From the NCBI GenBank assembly GCA_023386135.1, contig JAEWKG010000044.1, positions 1-21,292 on the forward strand: DNA of 21,292 nucleotides. The letters run 5' to 3'. The notes under the pieces are model-generated. The model was not told the origin of the DNA, did no database searches, and saw only the letters and a list, made by a program, of their open reading frames with translations. The position numbers and the translations under genes were made by a program. Numbering within the stretch: the stretch's first letter is position 1; every line of letters begins with the position of its first letter. Below, piece by piece: positions 7,863 through 15,332 of this stretch. The stretch is from Pseudomonadota bacterium (GTDB taxonomy: Bacteria; Pseudomonadota; Alphaproteobacteria; Sphingomonadales; Sphingomonadaceae).

Positions 7863-8870
7863 CTAGCCCTTGGCCTGGGCGGAGAATGCGTCGTTGATAG
7901 AGCAGGCCGCCGGGCCGAGGATGACGATGAACAGCACCGGCAGGATGAACAGGATGAGCGGAATGGTCATGATCGCCGGCAGGCGCGCGGCCTTTTCCTC
8001 GGCGCGCATCATGCGCTCGTTGCGGAATTCGGCCGACAGCACGCGCAGCGCGCTTGCCAGCGGAGTGCCGTAGCGCTCGGTCTGGATCATGGTCGTGACC
8101 ACGCCCTTCACCGCGTCGAGGTTCACGCGGTAGGCGAAGTTGTCGAACGCCTGCTTGCGCTCGTTGAGGAATGACAGCTCGATCGCGGTCAGCGCGAATT
8201 CGTCGCCGAGCTCGGGATAGGCGCGGCCGAGTTCCTTGGCGACGCGGTTGAATGCGGCATCGACGGTGAGGCCGGCCTCGGCGCAGATGACCAGCAAGTC
8301 GAGCGCGTCCGGCAGGCCCTTGCGCACCGCGTCCATGCGCTTGGTCGACTTGTTCTTCAGGAACAGCTCGGGCGCCTTGTAGCCGAGGCCCACTGCGCCG
8401 GTCAGTGCGAGCAGCTTCTTCATGCTGCCCCATTCGGGGAAGATGGCGATTGCGTAGATGAGCACGAAGGCGATCAGGCCGGTCACGATCGGCAGGATCG
8501 CGCGCGCGCCGATGACGTAAACCGCCAGCTCCTTGTTGCGGTAGCCTGCCCAGGCGAGCTTCTGCTGGATGTCTTCCAGCTGGCTCTGCTGGAGCACCTT
8601 CATGCTCGCCAGCGTTTCCTTGACCTTGTCGGTCTGGTCGGTGCGGCGGACCAGGCTGGTGCGCTTGCGGGCGTTGGCTTTGACCACGCCGGCCTTGAGC
8701 TCGTCGCGGCGGGCGTTGAGCGCCTTCACACGCTTCGCCATCGGATCCTTGACGGTCACCGCGGCATAAACCGCGAGCATCACCGCGAAGGCGGCGACGG
8801 CGGCCAGCATGGTGCCGACCATGATGACGTCGAAGCCGAGGAGCGTTGGTCCGGGTGCGTTGCTGATCAT
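7863..8870 (-). CDS. tadC: Tad pilus inner-membrane platform protein TadC
   Basis: A 335-residue type II secretion F-domain protein of the Tad (Flp, type IVc) pilus. A transmembrane segment near residues 12-40 is followed by a charged cytoplasmic stretch (41-105), two hydrophobic segments at about 115-145 and 151-167, the F domain (KGLPDALDLLVICAEAGLTV, then ERYGTPLASALRVLSAEFRN) and a C-terminal membrane segment (298-322). TadC pairs with TadB to form the platform on which the motor ATPase acts to assemble Flp pilin. It is the last gene of the cluster on this strand, 15 bases after tadB. No tadD follows: the next gene is a convergent MarR regulator. Confidence 0.92.
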   Translation of the reverse strand: MISNAPGPTLLGFDVIMVGTMLAAVAAFAVMLAVYAAVTVKDPMAKRVKALNARRDELKAGVVKANARKRTSLVRRTDQTDKVKETLASMKVLQQSQLEDIQQKLAWAGYRNKELAVYVIGARAILPIVTGLIAFVLIYAIAIFPEWGSMKKLLALTGAVGLGYKAPELFLKNKSTKRMDAVRKGLPDALDLLVICAEAGLTVDAAFNRVAKELGRAYPELGDEFALTAIELSFLNERKQAFDNFAYRVNLDAVKGVVTTMIQTERYGTPLASALRVLSAEFRNERMMRAEEKAARLPAIMTIPLILFILPVLFIVILGPAACSINDAFSAQAKG

Positions 8871-8885
8871 GGCTGTTTGCTCAGG

Positions 8886-9857
8886 TTAGATTTCGAAGCT
8901 GACCATCTTGGCCATGATGAACACGCCGATTCCCATCCACGTCAGCCCGCCCAGGCCGGCGACGATCAGGCGATCCTCGGTGAAGAAGCCGCCGATGTAC
9001 TGCGGGTTGATCCACCAGATCATGAAGAACACGATGAACGGCAGCGCGCCGACGATGTAGGCCGAGGCCTTCGATTCCGAGCTCATCGCGCGGATCTTGA
9101 GCTTCATCTGGCTACGCTTGCGCAGGACGTCGGCGAGGTTCGACAGCGTCTCGGCGAGGTTACCACCCGTCTCGCGCTGGATCGCGAGGGTGATGGTGAA
9201 GAAGTTGAACTCGGGGATGCCGAGGCGGTCGCCGGTGTCCTGCAGCGCCTCTTCCATCGTCCGGCCGACGCGGATGCGGTCGGTGATCGCCTTGAACTCG
9301 ACGCCAACCGGGCCCGGGATTTCGCCGGCCACGACGGTTAGCGTCTCGGTCACCGGCAAGCCCGAACGCAGGCCGCGCACGAGCAGCTCGATCGCGTCGG
9401 GAAACTTGGCGTTGAACTGGTTGGTCCGCCGTTTGATGAAGTAGTTGACCACCATGTGCGGGATGCCCGCGCCGGCGAACGCACCGACGGCCAGCGACAT
9501 CAACGGGGCGCCGGTGCGCAGGTAGATGATCACCGTGAAGGCGAGGGCGATGCCCAGCGAGGCGTAGAGATACTGGGTGATCGTCCACGGCTTGCCGGTC
9601 CGGTCGAGCCGGGTCGCCAGGGCTTCGGCCCGCGAGCCCGAGCCCTTGACCTTGAAGCTCTTGGGCTTGCGCGCGGCGATCGCCTTCTTGAGCTGCGATT
9701 CGACCTTGGTGTCGGTGCTTTCGGAGTGGCGGTAGCGCACGGCCTGGAGCCGGCGGTTGCCCTCCTTGGCCAGAGACGGGCCGGACATCGCGGCATAGCC
9801 GAGCACCAGCATGCCCATCAGGCCGCCGGCGAACAGCAACAGCTGAATAATGCTCAT
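8886..9857 (-). CDS. tadB: Tad pilus inner-membrane platform protein TadB
   Basis: A 323-residue type II secretion F-domain protein, partner of TadC. The N-terminal membrane segment is residues 3-22, a basic linker covers about 30-90, and paired hydrophobic segments lie at 96-113 and 117-140. The F domain contains FPDAIELLVRGLRSGLPVTE and IQRETGGNLAETLSNLADVL, and hydrophobic segments near 267-283 and 297-318 form the C-terminal anchor. In Tad loci known to me the motor gene cpaF/tadA sits directly before tadB. Here cpaE does, with only a 76-base gap. The start is the ATG at 9857. Confidence 0.92.
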   Translation of the reverse strand: MSIIQLLLFAGGLMGMLVLGYAAMSGPSLAKEGNRRLQAVRYRHSESTDTKVESQLKKAIAARKPKSFKVKGSGSRAEALATRLDRTGKPWTITQYLYASLGIALAFTVIIYLRTGAPLMSLAVGAFAGAGIPHMVVNYFIKRRTNQFNAKFPDAIELLVRGLRSGLPVTETLTVVAGEIPGPVGVEFKAITDRIRVGRTMEEALQDTGDRLGIPEFNFFTITLAIQRETGGNLAETLSNLADVLRKRSQMKLKIRAMSSESKASAYIVGALPFIVFFMIWWINPQYIGGFFTEDRLIVAGLGGLTWMGIGVFIMAKMVSFEI

Positions 9858-9933
9858 CGAACCGTCCCGCCTTCTTGTCGTTCAGCGATCACGCCGCGGC
9901 CTCCCGGGAGGGACGGCCGGGGCGCTTGATCGA

Positions 9934-11208
9934 TCAGGCGTCCGCCTTGGCGCGCGCCTTGTCCTTCTTGGCCAGCAGCGACTTGAAGTCGAAGCTGCCA
10001 AGCAGCGACTTCTTGCCCGCCGGCGCGTCGGCCGCGTCCTCGTCGCTCGCGCCGATCACCCGCTCGGCGAGGTCGCGGATCGCCGCGCTCGCCTTGCTGG
10101 AGCGGTTGGCGTCGGCGAAGGTCTGGCCGAGCTTCGCCGCATTCGACGCCGCCTTGAGGTCGTAAGGCACGGTGAAGTCGATCTTGCGTTCGATCGAGGC
10201 TTCGAAGTCCGCCTTGCTGATCTCGGCGATGCCGGCCTGCACCTTGTTGGCGACGATGACCGGCTGCGCGTGCGCGGCGTTGGTCTTGAGCCAGCTCAGG
10301 ATGCGGATCGTGTCGCGCGCGCTTGCCAGCGTCATTTCGGTCGCGAGGACCACGACGTTCACGTCGGCAAGCAGGTGCGGGAAGTTGATCAGCATGTTGC
10401 GCGGCAGGTCGATGACCGTCATCTCGAACGCGTGGCGGAATTCCTCCTCCAGTTGAACGAAGGCACTGCCGTCGGTCATCAGCGGCGAATTGATCGGCGC
10501 TTCGGCCGAGAGGATCGCCAGGTTGTCGTTCGCGCGGATCATCGCCCGCTCGATGAACAGTCCGTCGATGCGGCTCGGATTGTCGATCGCGTCGGTCAGG
10601 CCGCGGCCTGGCTCGAGATCGAGCGCCAGCGCGCCGGTGCCAAAGTGCACGTCGAGGTCGAGCAGCGCGGTCGGCATTTTGTGATCGGCCGAGAACAGCC
10701 ACGCCAGCGAGGTCGCGAGCGTCGAGGCTCCGACACCGCCGCGGGTGCCGACCACCGCGGTCGAGACATGGCGCTTGGCTGCATCGGGATCGTTCGCCTT
10801 GGGTGCCGCGAACACCGCCTGCGCGTGGTTGAGCGCATCGCGCAGCTGGCTCGCCGACAGGGGCTTGAGCAGGTAATCGTGGATCCCGCTTGCGACGAGG
10901 TCGCGGTAGAGGCGCACGTCGTTGACCTGCCCGATCGCGATCACCACCGTGCCCGGCTCGCACACTTCGGCGAGGGCGTTGATGTCGTTCAGCGGGTCGC
11001 CGCTTTCCGAAAGGTCGACCATCAGGATGTTCGGGCTCGCCGCCACCGACAGCGACTGCACGGCGTTGCGCAGGCCGCCCTTGGCGCACTTTTCCGGCTG
11101 CCAGCCCATCTCGATGACGACCGGGCGCAGCGTGTCGAGCGCGGTCTCGTCGCAGATGAACGCGGCGAACGGATCGCGGTTGGAGCCTGGTTTCCAGGGA
11201 GCATTCAT
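9934..11208 (-). CDS. cpaE: Pilus assembly ATPase-like protein CpaE/TadZ
   Basis: A 424-residue CpaE/TadZ protein, which localises the Tad machine, often to a pole. Residues 1-130 form an atypical receiver-like domain (ILMVDLSESG, D65; LLKP, K115). Residues 148-390 are a ParA/MinD-type ATPase fold. The Walker-A region reads GTRGGVGAST (154-163): both lysines of the deviant KGGxGK[ST] signature are absent (R156, A161), so ATP hydrolysis may be weak or lost, though CpaE proteins often diverge here. Switch-like LLDLDVHFG (182-190) and VIDLPRN (265-271) are present. The C-terminus is a lysine-rich tail. The start has a strong GGAGGT (11218-11223) inside the last codons of cpaD, which suggests coupled translation. 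Confidence 0.93.
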   Translation of the reverse strand: MNAPWKPGSNRDPFAAFICDETALDTLRPVVIEMGWQPEKCAKGGLRNAVQSLSVAASPNILMVDLSESGDPLNDINALAEVCEPGTVVIAIGQVNDVRLYRDLVASGIHDYLLKPLSASQLRDALNHAQAVFAAPKANDPDAAKRHVSTAVVGTRGGVGASTLATSLAWLFSADHKMPTALLDLDVHFGTGALALDLEPGRGLTDAIDNPSRIDGLFIERAMIRANDNLAILSAEAPINSPLMTDGSAFVQLEEEFRHAFEMTVIDLPRNMLINFPHLLADVNVVVLATEMTLASARDTIRILSWLKTNAAHAQPVIVANKVQAGIAEISKADFEASIERKIDFTVPYDLKAASNAAKLGQTFADANRSSKASAAIRDLAERVIGASDEDAADAPAGKKSLLGSFDFKSLLAKKDKARAKADA

Positions 11209-11211
11209 GGC

Positions 11212-11859
11212 TTAGTTACCTCCGCTGGTGGGGGCGGCCTTCAATTCGCCGGCGCCGGTGTTGGCCTTGGTACGGTATGTCTCGATCGCCTTGTTCGAGC
11301 TCATGATGACGGTCTCACCGGTGCCTTCCTGGCCGTGCAGCAGGTCTTCCGGATTGGCGACCATCGCCGCGAGGTTGCTGTTGACGGCGCAGCCGTAGCC
11401 GGGCGAGGTCGCGTTGGCGTAGTTGGCGTCGCTGTGCTTGCCCCAGTCGGGGCAGCCGGGGACCGCCGCCACCGTACGGGTGATCACCACCCGCGCGGTG
11501 CCGGGCTGGAGGTAGCCTTCGGTCACCGGGGCGCCCTCGGCGAGGAGCAGGCCGTGGCGCGCCGCGATGCGGGCGACCGCATCACGGGTGGCGCCGCTGG
11601 CCACCGGGTCCTCGATCGAGACGCGGTCGCCGTAGCGCAGGTCCATCGCTTCGAACCAACCCGACAGGCGCTGCTGCTCGGGAACCGACAACCCGTCGTA
11701 GGTGGTCGCCAGGTCGAGCGTGTAGCTGGTGCGCGACACGACCGGCTGCTTGATCGAATAGAGGCTGCGGTTGTCGAGCGCGCCGGGCGCGTTGCATCCG
11801 GCGAGGCCGACCGCGAGAGAGAGGGCGAGGGCGCCCGCGAGATTGCGTTGGAAAGTCAT
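11212..11859 (-). CDS. cpaD: Pilus biogenesis lipoprotein CpaD
   Basis: A 215-residue lipoprotein of the Tad secretion complex, thought to help the CpaC secretin assemble in the outer membrane. The signal peptide ends in a lipobox LAGC with lipidated C22. The body matches CpaD in layout: a DYxxRHP-like repeated early region (RTSYTLDLATTYDGLSVPEQ), a variable middle with VVITRTVAAVPGCPDWGK, and the conserved GYGCAVNSNLAAMVANPEDLL, with TGETVI and the KAIETYR stretch near the end. The ATG at 11859 with AGAGG eight bases upstream is preferred; a GTG three codons earlier is also open. Its stop overlaps the cpaE leader, and cpaC ends 16 bases upstream. Confidence 0.9.
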   Translation of the reverse strand: MTFQRNLAGALALSLAVGLAGCNAPGALDNRSLYSIKQPVVSRTSYTLDLATTYDGLSVPEQQRLSGWFEAMDLRYGDRVSIEDPVASGATRDAVARIAARHGLLLAEGAPVTEGYLQPGTARVVITRTVAAVPGCPDWGKHSDANYANATSPGYGCAVNSNLAAMVANPEDLLHGQEGTGETVIMSSNKAIETYRTKANTGAGELKAAPTSGGN

Positions 11860-11875
11860 CACTCTCACCTCTCAG

Positions 11876-13474
11876 TTAAAAGCTGAAGCCGGGCGCGGCG
11901 ACGTCGCTTGCGGCGGTGCGTTGCTTGCGGCGCTTCTTGTCCTTGGCGCTGGCCTGCGACGGCATGACCGCTTCGGTCTGCGCCTGCGAGATCGCCGGGG
12001 CGGCCGGGACCGGACCCTGCGCCGCGCTGGGAAGCGGTTGCCCGGCTACGCCATTGGCCGATTCCTGCATGCCGAACAGGCGCGCGGCCTCGTTCGGAGC
12101 GTTGAAGCCGTCGGTCGGCAGCTTGATGCTGTTCGCATCGACCGGCTGAACCAGGTACGGCGTGACCACGATCACCAGTTCGGTCTCGCCCTTGCGGTAG
12201 CTGGTCGAGCGGAACAGGTTGCCGAGGATCGGCAGGTCGCCGACGCCCGGGGTCTTGTCGATCGCGTTCTGCGAGTTGTTGCTGAGGAGGCCCGCGATCA
12301 TGAAGCTCTGGCCGGAGCCGAGCTCGATCGTGGTCTCCGCCCGGCGCGTGGTCAGCGCGGGAATCTGGAAGCCGTTGAGCGTCACCGAGTTCTGGCTCGA
12401 CAGCTCCGACACTTCCGGCCGCACGCGCAGCGAGATGCGCCCGTTGGCGAGCACGGTCGGGGTGTAGGCGAGGCTGACGCCGTACTTCTTGTACTCGATC
12501 GAGGTCGAGCCGAGGCCTTGGCTGATCGGGATCGGGAATTCGCCGCCCGCGAGGAAGTCGGCGGTCTCGCCCGACAGCGCGGTGAGGTTCGGCTGCGACA
12601 GCGTGGTAACGAGGCCGACCCGTTCGGCGAGATCGAGCGCGCCGAGGATATCGAGGCCGAACAGGTGGCCGAGGCCGCCGAGGGTCGAGCCCGAGCCGGT
12701 GGTCTTGATGCCGGGGCCGGTGATCGCAACTACATTGCCGGTGAGCGGGTCGATCCCGTAGCCGCCCGGATTGGCGATGTTCGCTCCGACGCCGAGAGGG
12801 CCATCGGTGCGAAAGGTCCCGTTCCCGAGCGCCCGCCCGTTGCCGATCCCGAAGCGGAAACCGCCGGTGGTGTCGATAGTCGACAGGTTGGCGCCGATTT
12901 CGCGGATCAACGAACGGCTGACCTCGGCGAACTTGACCTGCAGGTTGACCTGAAGCGGCGTCGCGGTGCGCAGCCGGCTGATGACGTTGGCGCCGTCGCC
13001 GACGAAGGCGGTGACCAGGCGCTCGGCCTCGGCGGCATCTTCCGGCGCGGCGACCGTGCCGGTCAGCAGGAAGGTGTTGGTGCCCATCGTCGCGACGCTG
13101 ATCTTCGCTTCCGGCATGGCCAGGGCGAGCATCTGGTCGACGCTGTCGATGTTCGACCCCACCCGGACGTTGGCGGACCAGATGATCGCGCCGGCCTTGT
13201 TGCTGGCGTAGACCGTGGTCACCCCGCCGGACTTGCCGAACAGGTAGAGCTGGTGCTCCGACTTCACCTGGACGTCCGCGACCGCGTCGTTGGCGACAAA
13301 CACGTCGGCCATCGTGCCGGGGACGTTGATCAGCTCCCCGCGGCCGATCGACAGGTTGAGATCGCGGCTGGGGGCGACCGTCTCCTGGGCGTTCGCCGGC
13401 AGGGCGGGAAGCCCGGCGAGCGGCGCGGCGGCAATGCCGGCGAGCAGCAGCGTGGCGGTAAGGCGACGGTTCAT
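11876..13474 (-). CDS. cpaC: Tad pilus outer-membrane secretin CpaC
   Basis: A 532-residue secretin (RcpA/CpaC) forming the outer-membrane channel for the Flp pilus. Residues 1-29 are a signal peptide ending Pro-Ala-Asn-Ala. An N-terminal pilus domain follows (SIGRGELINVPG through VYASNKAGAIIW), then a BON-like domain (TNTFLLTGTVAAPEDAAEAE) and the secretin domain (VGLVTTLSQPNLTALSGETA, GGEFPIPI, ETELVIVVTPYLVQP). A proline/alanine tail ends with a basic KKRRKQR stretch before GFSF. I favour the ATG at 13474: AAGGG lies seven bases upstream and it gives a normal signal peptide. An ATG at 13513, with GAGGA overlapping the cpaB stop, would add 13 residues and cannot be excluded. Confidence 0.92.
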   Translation of the reverse strand: MNRRLTATLLLAGIAAAPLAGLPALPANAQETVAPSRDLNLSIGRGELINVPGTMADVFVANDAVADVQVKSEHQLYLFGKSGGVTTVYASNKAGAIIWSANVRVGSNIDSVDQMLALAMPEAKISVATMGTNTFLLTGTVAAPEDAAEAERLVTAFVGDGANVISRLRTATPLQVNLQVKFAEVSRSLIREIGANLSTIDTTGGFRFGIGNGRALGNGTFRTDGPLGVGANIANPGGYGIDPLTGNVVAITGPGIKTTGSGSTLGGLGHLFGLDILGALDLAERVGLVTTLSQPNLTALSGETADFLAGGEFPIPISQGLGSTSIEYKKYGVSLAYTPTVLANGRISLRVRPEVSELSSQNSVTLNGFQIPALTTRRAETTIELGSGQSFMIAGLLSNNSQNAIDKTPGVGDLPILGNLFRSTSYRKGETELVIVVTPYLVQPVDANSIKLPTDGFNAPNEAARLFGMQESANGVAGQPLPSAAQGPVPAAPAISQAQTEAVMPSQASAKDKKRRKQRTAASDVAAPGFSF

Positions 13475-13523
13475 TGTCTTGCCCTTCGATTGAGACTGGC
13501 GATGCGTGATCATCGAATTGTCC

Positions 13524-14630
13524 TCAGAAAGCGCCAAGCGCGGCGGTCGCGCCGGAGACCACCTGGCCCCCGTTGTGCAGCGCTTCAGCCTGGGTGCCGG
13601 TGAACTGGCTTACCTGGCCACCGCGCGAGATCTCGACCGTGGTGGTCGCCTTTCCGCGGGTAACCGTGACGGTCGAGCGCGGCGACGGGGCGGCACCACG
13701 GGGCGCAGCGCCGACAACACCGGCGGGACCGGCTACGGTCGCCGGAGCGGCGGGCGGCACGGTGCGGCGCTGGAAGCGCGAGACGTCGCCGCCGGTCTGG
13801 TAGGTCGACGCGCCGTCGTTCGGGCGATTGACCGCCGCGGCGAGCAGCTTTTCCTCCTCCTGCGGCGAAGCGCCGTCGGGGATCTTCACGTCGCCCTGCG
13901 CAATGGCGCGCTCGAGCTCGGTCTGGTTGTCGGCGATCGAGCGCAGCGACAGGCTGAGCGTGCCGATGGTCTGCGCGACGGCGACCTTCTCCGCGATCTT
14001 GGGCGTCACTTCGAGGGTGACGGTGCGGAACTGGCGCACGACGGTGTTGCCGTTGACGGTTTCCTGGGAGGTCGACTGGTCGGTCGCCAGGACGCGCAGG
14101 TTGCGCAGGATCGTCTCGGCCGCCTTGAGGTCGCCGGTGGCGCCTTCGCCGCCCTTGACGGTCTGGGTGAGCATGAGGTCGACCCGGTCGCCCGGGAACA
14201 CGAAGCCGCCGACGCCGGTCTTGGCCGACACGGGCACGGTGATGGCGCGCATGCCGGGGCCGAGGGCGGCGGCGAGGAAGCCGCGGTCGCCGGGCTTGAC
14301 CAGCGCGCCCTGCGTGACCGGTTCACCCGCGGTGATCGGGAAGCGCACCACGGTGCCGAGCAGCTTGGACACGTCGGACGAACCGTCGATATAATAGGCG
14401 TCCTTGACCAGTTCCTTCGGCCACGGCTGGAAGCCGATCGCGTCGGCGGTGATGATCGTGCCGGTCGGCAGCACGCGCTGCGCGACGAGGACTTTGGGGC
14501 CTTGGGGGACGGCGGGCGCCGCCTCGGCCTTGGGCGCCGACGATCCGGCGAACATGCTCCGGGCCATCATGGCGGTCACGATCGCGATCGCAAGCGCACC
14601 CACCAGCAGCAGCAGCTTCTTCCTGTCCAT
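13524..14630 (-). CDS. cpaB: Pilus assembly protein CpaB/RcpC
   Basis: A 368-residue periplasmic component of the Tad secretion system, anchored by an N-terminal hydrophobic helix (residues 5-24, after MDRKK). An SAF domain lies at about 44-110 (KVLVAQRVLPTGTIITADAI, then GTVVRFPITAGEPVTQGALV), followed by the RcpC domain (GMRAITVPVSAKTGVGGFVF, GDRVDLMLTQTV, LRVLATDQ, RTVTLEVTPKIAEKVAVAQT). SAF domains are proposed to contact peptidoglycan or the secretin. The last 90 residues are Pro/Ala/Thr-rich and probably disordered. I start at the ATG at 14630, which gives the normal N-terminus and has AAGGGGG about eleven bases upstream; the frame is open eleven codons further. Its stop lies 49 bases before the preferred cpaC start. 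Confidence 0.92.
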   Translation of the reverse strand: MDRKKLLLLVGALAIAIVTAMMARSMFAGSSAPKAEAAPAVPQGPKVLVAQRVLPTGTIITADAIGFQPWPKELVKDAYYIDGSSDVSKLLGTVVRFPITAGEPVTQGALVKPGDRGFLAAALGPGMRAITVPVSAKTGVGGFVFPGDRVDLMLTQTVKGGEGATGDLKAAETILRNLRVLATDQSTSQETVNGNTVVRQFRTVTLEVTPKIAEKVAVAQTIGTLSLSLRSIADNQTELERAIAQGDVKIPDGASPQEEEKLLAAAVNRPNDGASTYQTGGDVSRFQRRTVPPAAPATVAGPAGVVGAAPRGAAPSPRSTVTVTRGKATTTVEISRGGQVSQFTGTQAEALHNGGQVVSGATAALGAF

Positions 14631-14706
14631 GGCTATCAAAGCCCCCTTAAACGGCCCGTACAATCCCCACGGGCGGGATAGATTTCGTGGTTAAGTGAGA
14701 AGGGTT

Positions 14707-14724
14707 AAAATCGGGTTCACCCGA
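14707..14724 (-). terminator. Weak terminator or attenuator at the cpaA stop
   Basis: On the minus strand TCGGG-TGAA-CCCGA forms a 5-bp stem with a tetraloop that contains the cpaA stop codon, followed by TTTT (14710-14707). It is short for a full terminator but could lower transcription from cpaA into the rest of the pilus operon. The 86-base gap that follows is the longest in the cluster, so cpaB may have its own promoter. Confidence 0.4.
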
Positions 14725-15205
14725 CCAGCGAGGCTTGCGCCGCCGGCAGATAGTGCGCGCCGAGGACCCACAGGCCGGCGATCGCGATCGCGACGCCGTA
14801 GGGAATGGCGAGCTTGTCGCGCCGGTGGCGGGAGATGTGCCAGGCGCCCATCACCAGAGTCAGCAGGCCCCCGACCAGTGCCATCATGACGAGCAGCTTG
14901 AGGAACCACGTGGGCTCGATCCACAGCGCCAGGGCCGTCAGCAGCTTGACGTCGCCGCCACCCATCCACTTCAATGCGAACAGGCCCGCGAACACGGCGA
15001 ATGCGGCAATGCCGACGCCCAGTTGCAGCGCGACCCCTGGCCACAGCGACAGGCCGCTGGCCCACCAGAAAAATGGTGCGCCGATGACGATTGCGAGGTT
15101 GAGCCAATTGTCGATCTGGCGGCGGCGCCAGTCGGTCGCCGCGGCGACCAGCAGCGCAATTGCCAAGGCCACAAGCAGCCCGTAGTGCAGATATCCGCCC
15201 AGCAT
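14717..15205 (-). CDS. cpaA: Prepilin peptidase CpaA (A24 aspartic protease)
   Basis: A 162-residue, almost wholly hydrophobic A24B-type prepilin peptidase that would cleave Flp pilin leaders at the inner membrane. The two catalytic aspartates are visible: D25 in AATDWRRRQIDN, and the aspartate of the GxGD motif in MGGGDVKLL (about D85). Around these lie roughly six membrane segments, including LHYGLLVALAIALLVAA, LAIVIGAPFFWWASG, VALQLGVGIAAFAVFAGLF and LLVMMALVGGLLTLV. It lacks the N-terminal methyltransferase domain, as usual for CpaA. It is the first gene of the minus-strand pilus cluster. No pilin gene precedes it: the next 127 bases are intergenic, up to a divergent hydrolase gene. Confidence 0.92.
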   Translation of the reverse strand: MLGGYLHYGLLVALAIALLVAAATDWRRRQIDNWLNLAIVIGAPFFWWASGLSLWPGVALQLGVGIAAFAVFAGLFALKWMGGGDVKLLTALALWIEPTWFLKLLVMMALVGGLLTLVMGAWHISRHRRDKLAIPYGVAIAIAGLWVLGAHYLPAAQASLVG

Positions 15206-15332
15206 TGGTAAGCCCCCCGAGTGCCCAAACGGGCCTCTTGTTCGGGGTGCTAACGCGCAGTGCTTACCAAATAGTAACCAAGGCCGGAGGCGCGCAATTA
15301 GCCAAATCCATTATGCCCCCGAGGGCTTGGCC
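15206..15332. promoter_or_regulatory. Divergent spacer, cpaA and hydrolase promoters
   Basis: This 127-base spacer lies between two divergent genes and is less GC-rich in its middle. It contains GCCC-AAAC-GGGC (15223-15234), a small hairpin in the expected cpaA leader, and an AT-richer dyad TTAC-CAAATA-GTAA at about 15264-15277, which is the best location for promoter elements. GAGGG at 15321-15325 is the ribosome-binding site of the hydrolase. No flp pilin reading frame is present. Confidence 0.45.

Noticed and set aside
11212..11868. A GTG start for cpaD three codons upstream of the chosen ATG.
   Set aside because: The ATG at 11859 has a better-placed ribosome-binding site (AGAGG, eight bases) and gives a standard lipoprotein signal peptide.
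9850..13603. Long plus-strand open frames (about 680 and 610 codons) opposite cpaE, cpaD and cpaC.
   Set aside because: Same antisense effect of high GC; the translations are repetitive in Arg, Gly, Val and Asp, and the opposite strand carries clearly recognisable pilus genes.
15264..15278. A CtrA-like site (TTAC-N7-TAAC) in front of cpaA.
   Set aside because: It differs from the TTAA-N7-TTAA consensus in both half-sites; too weak to call without comparative data.
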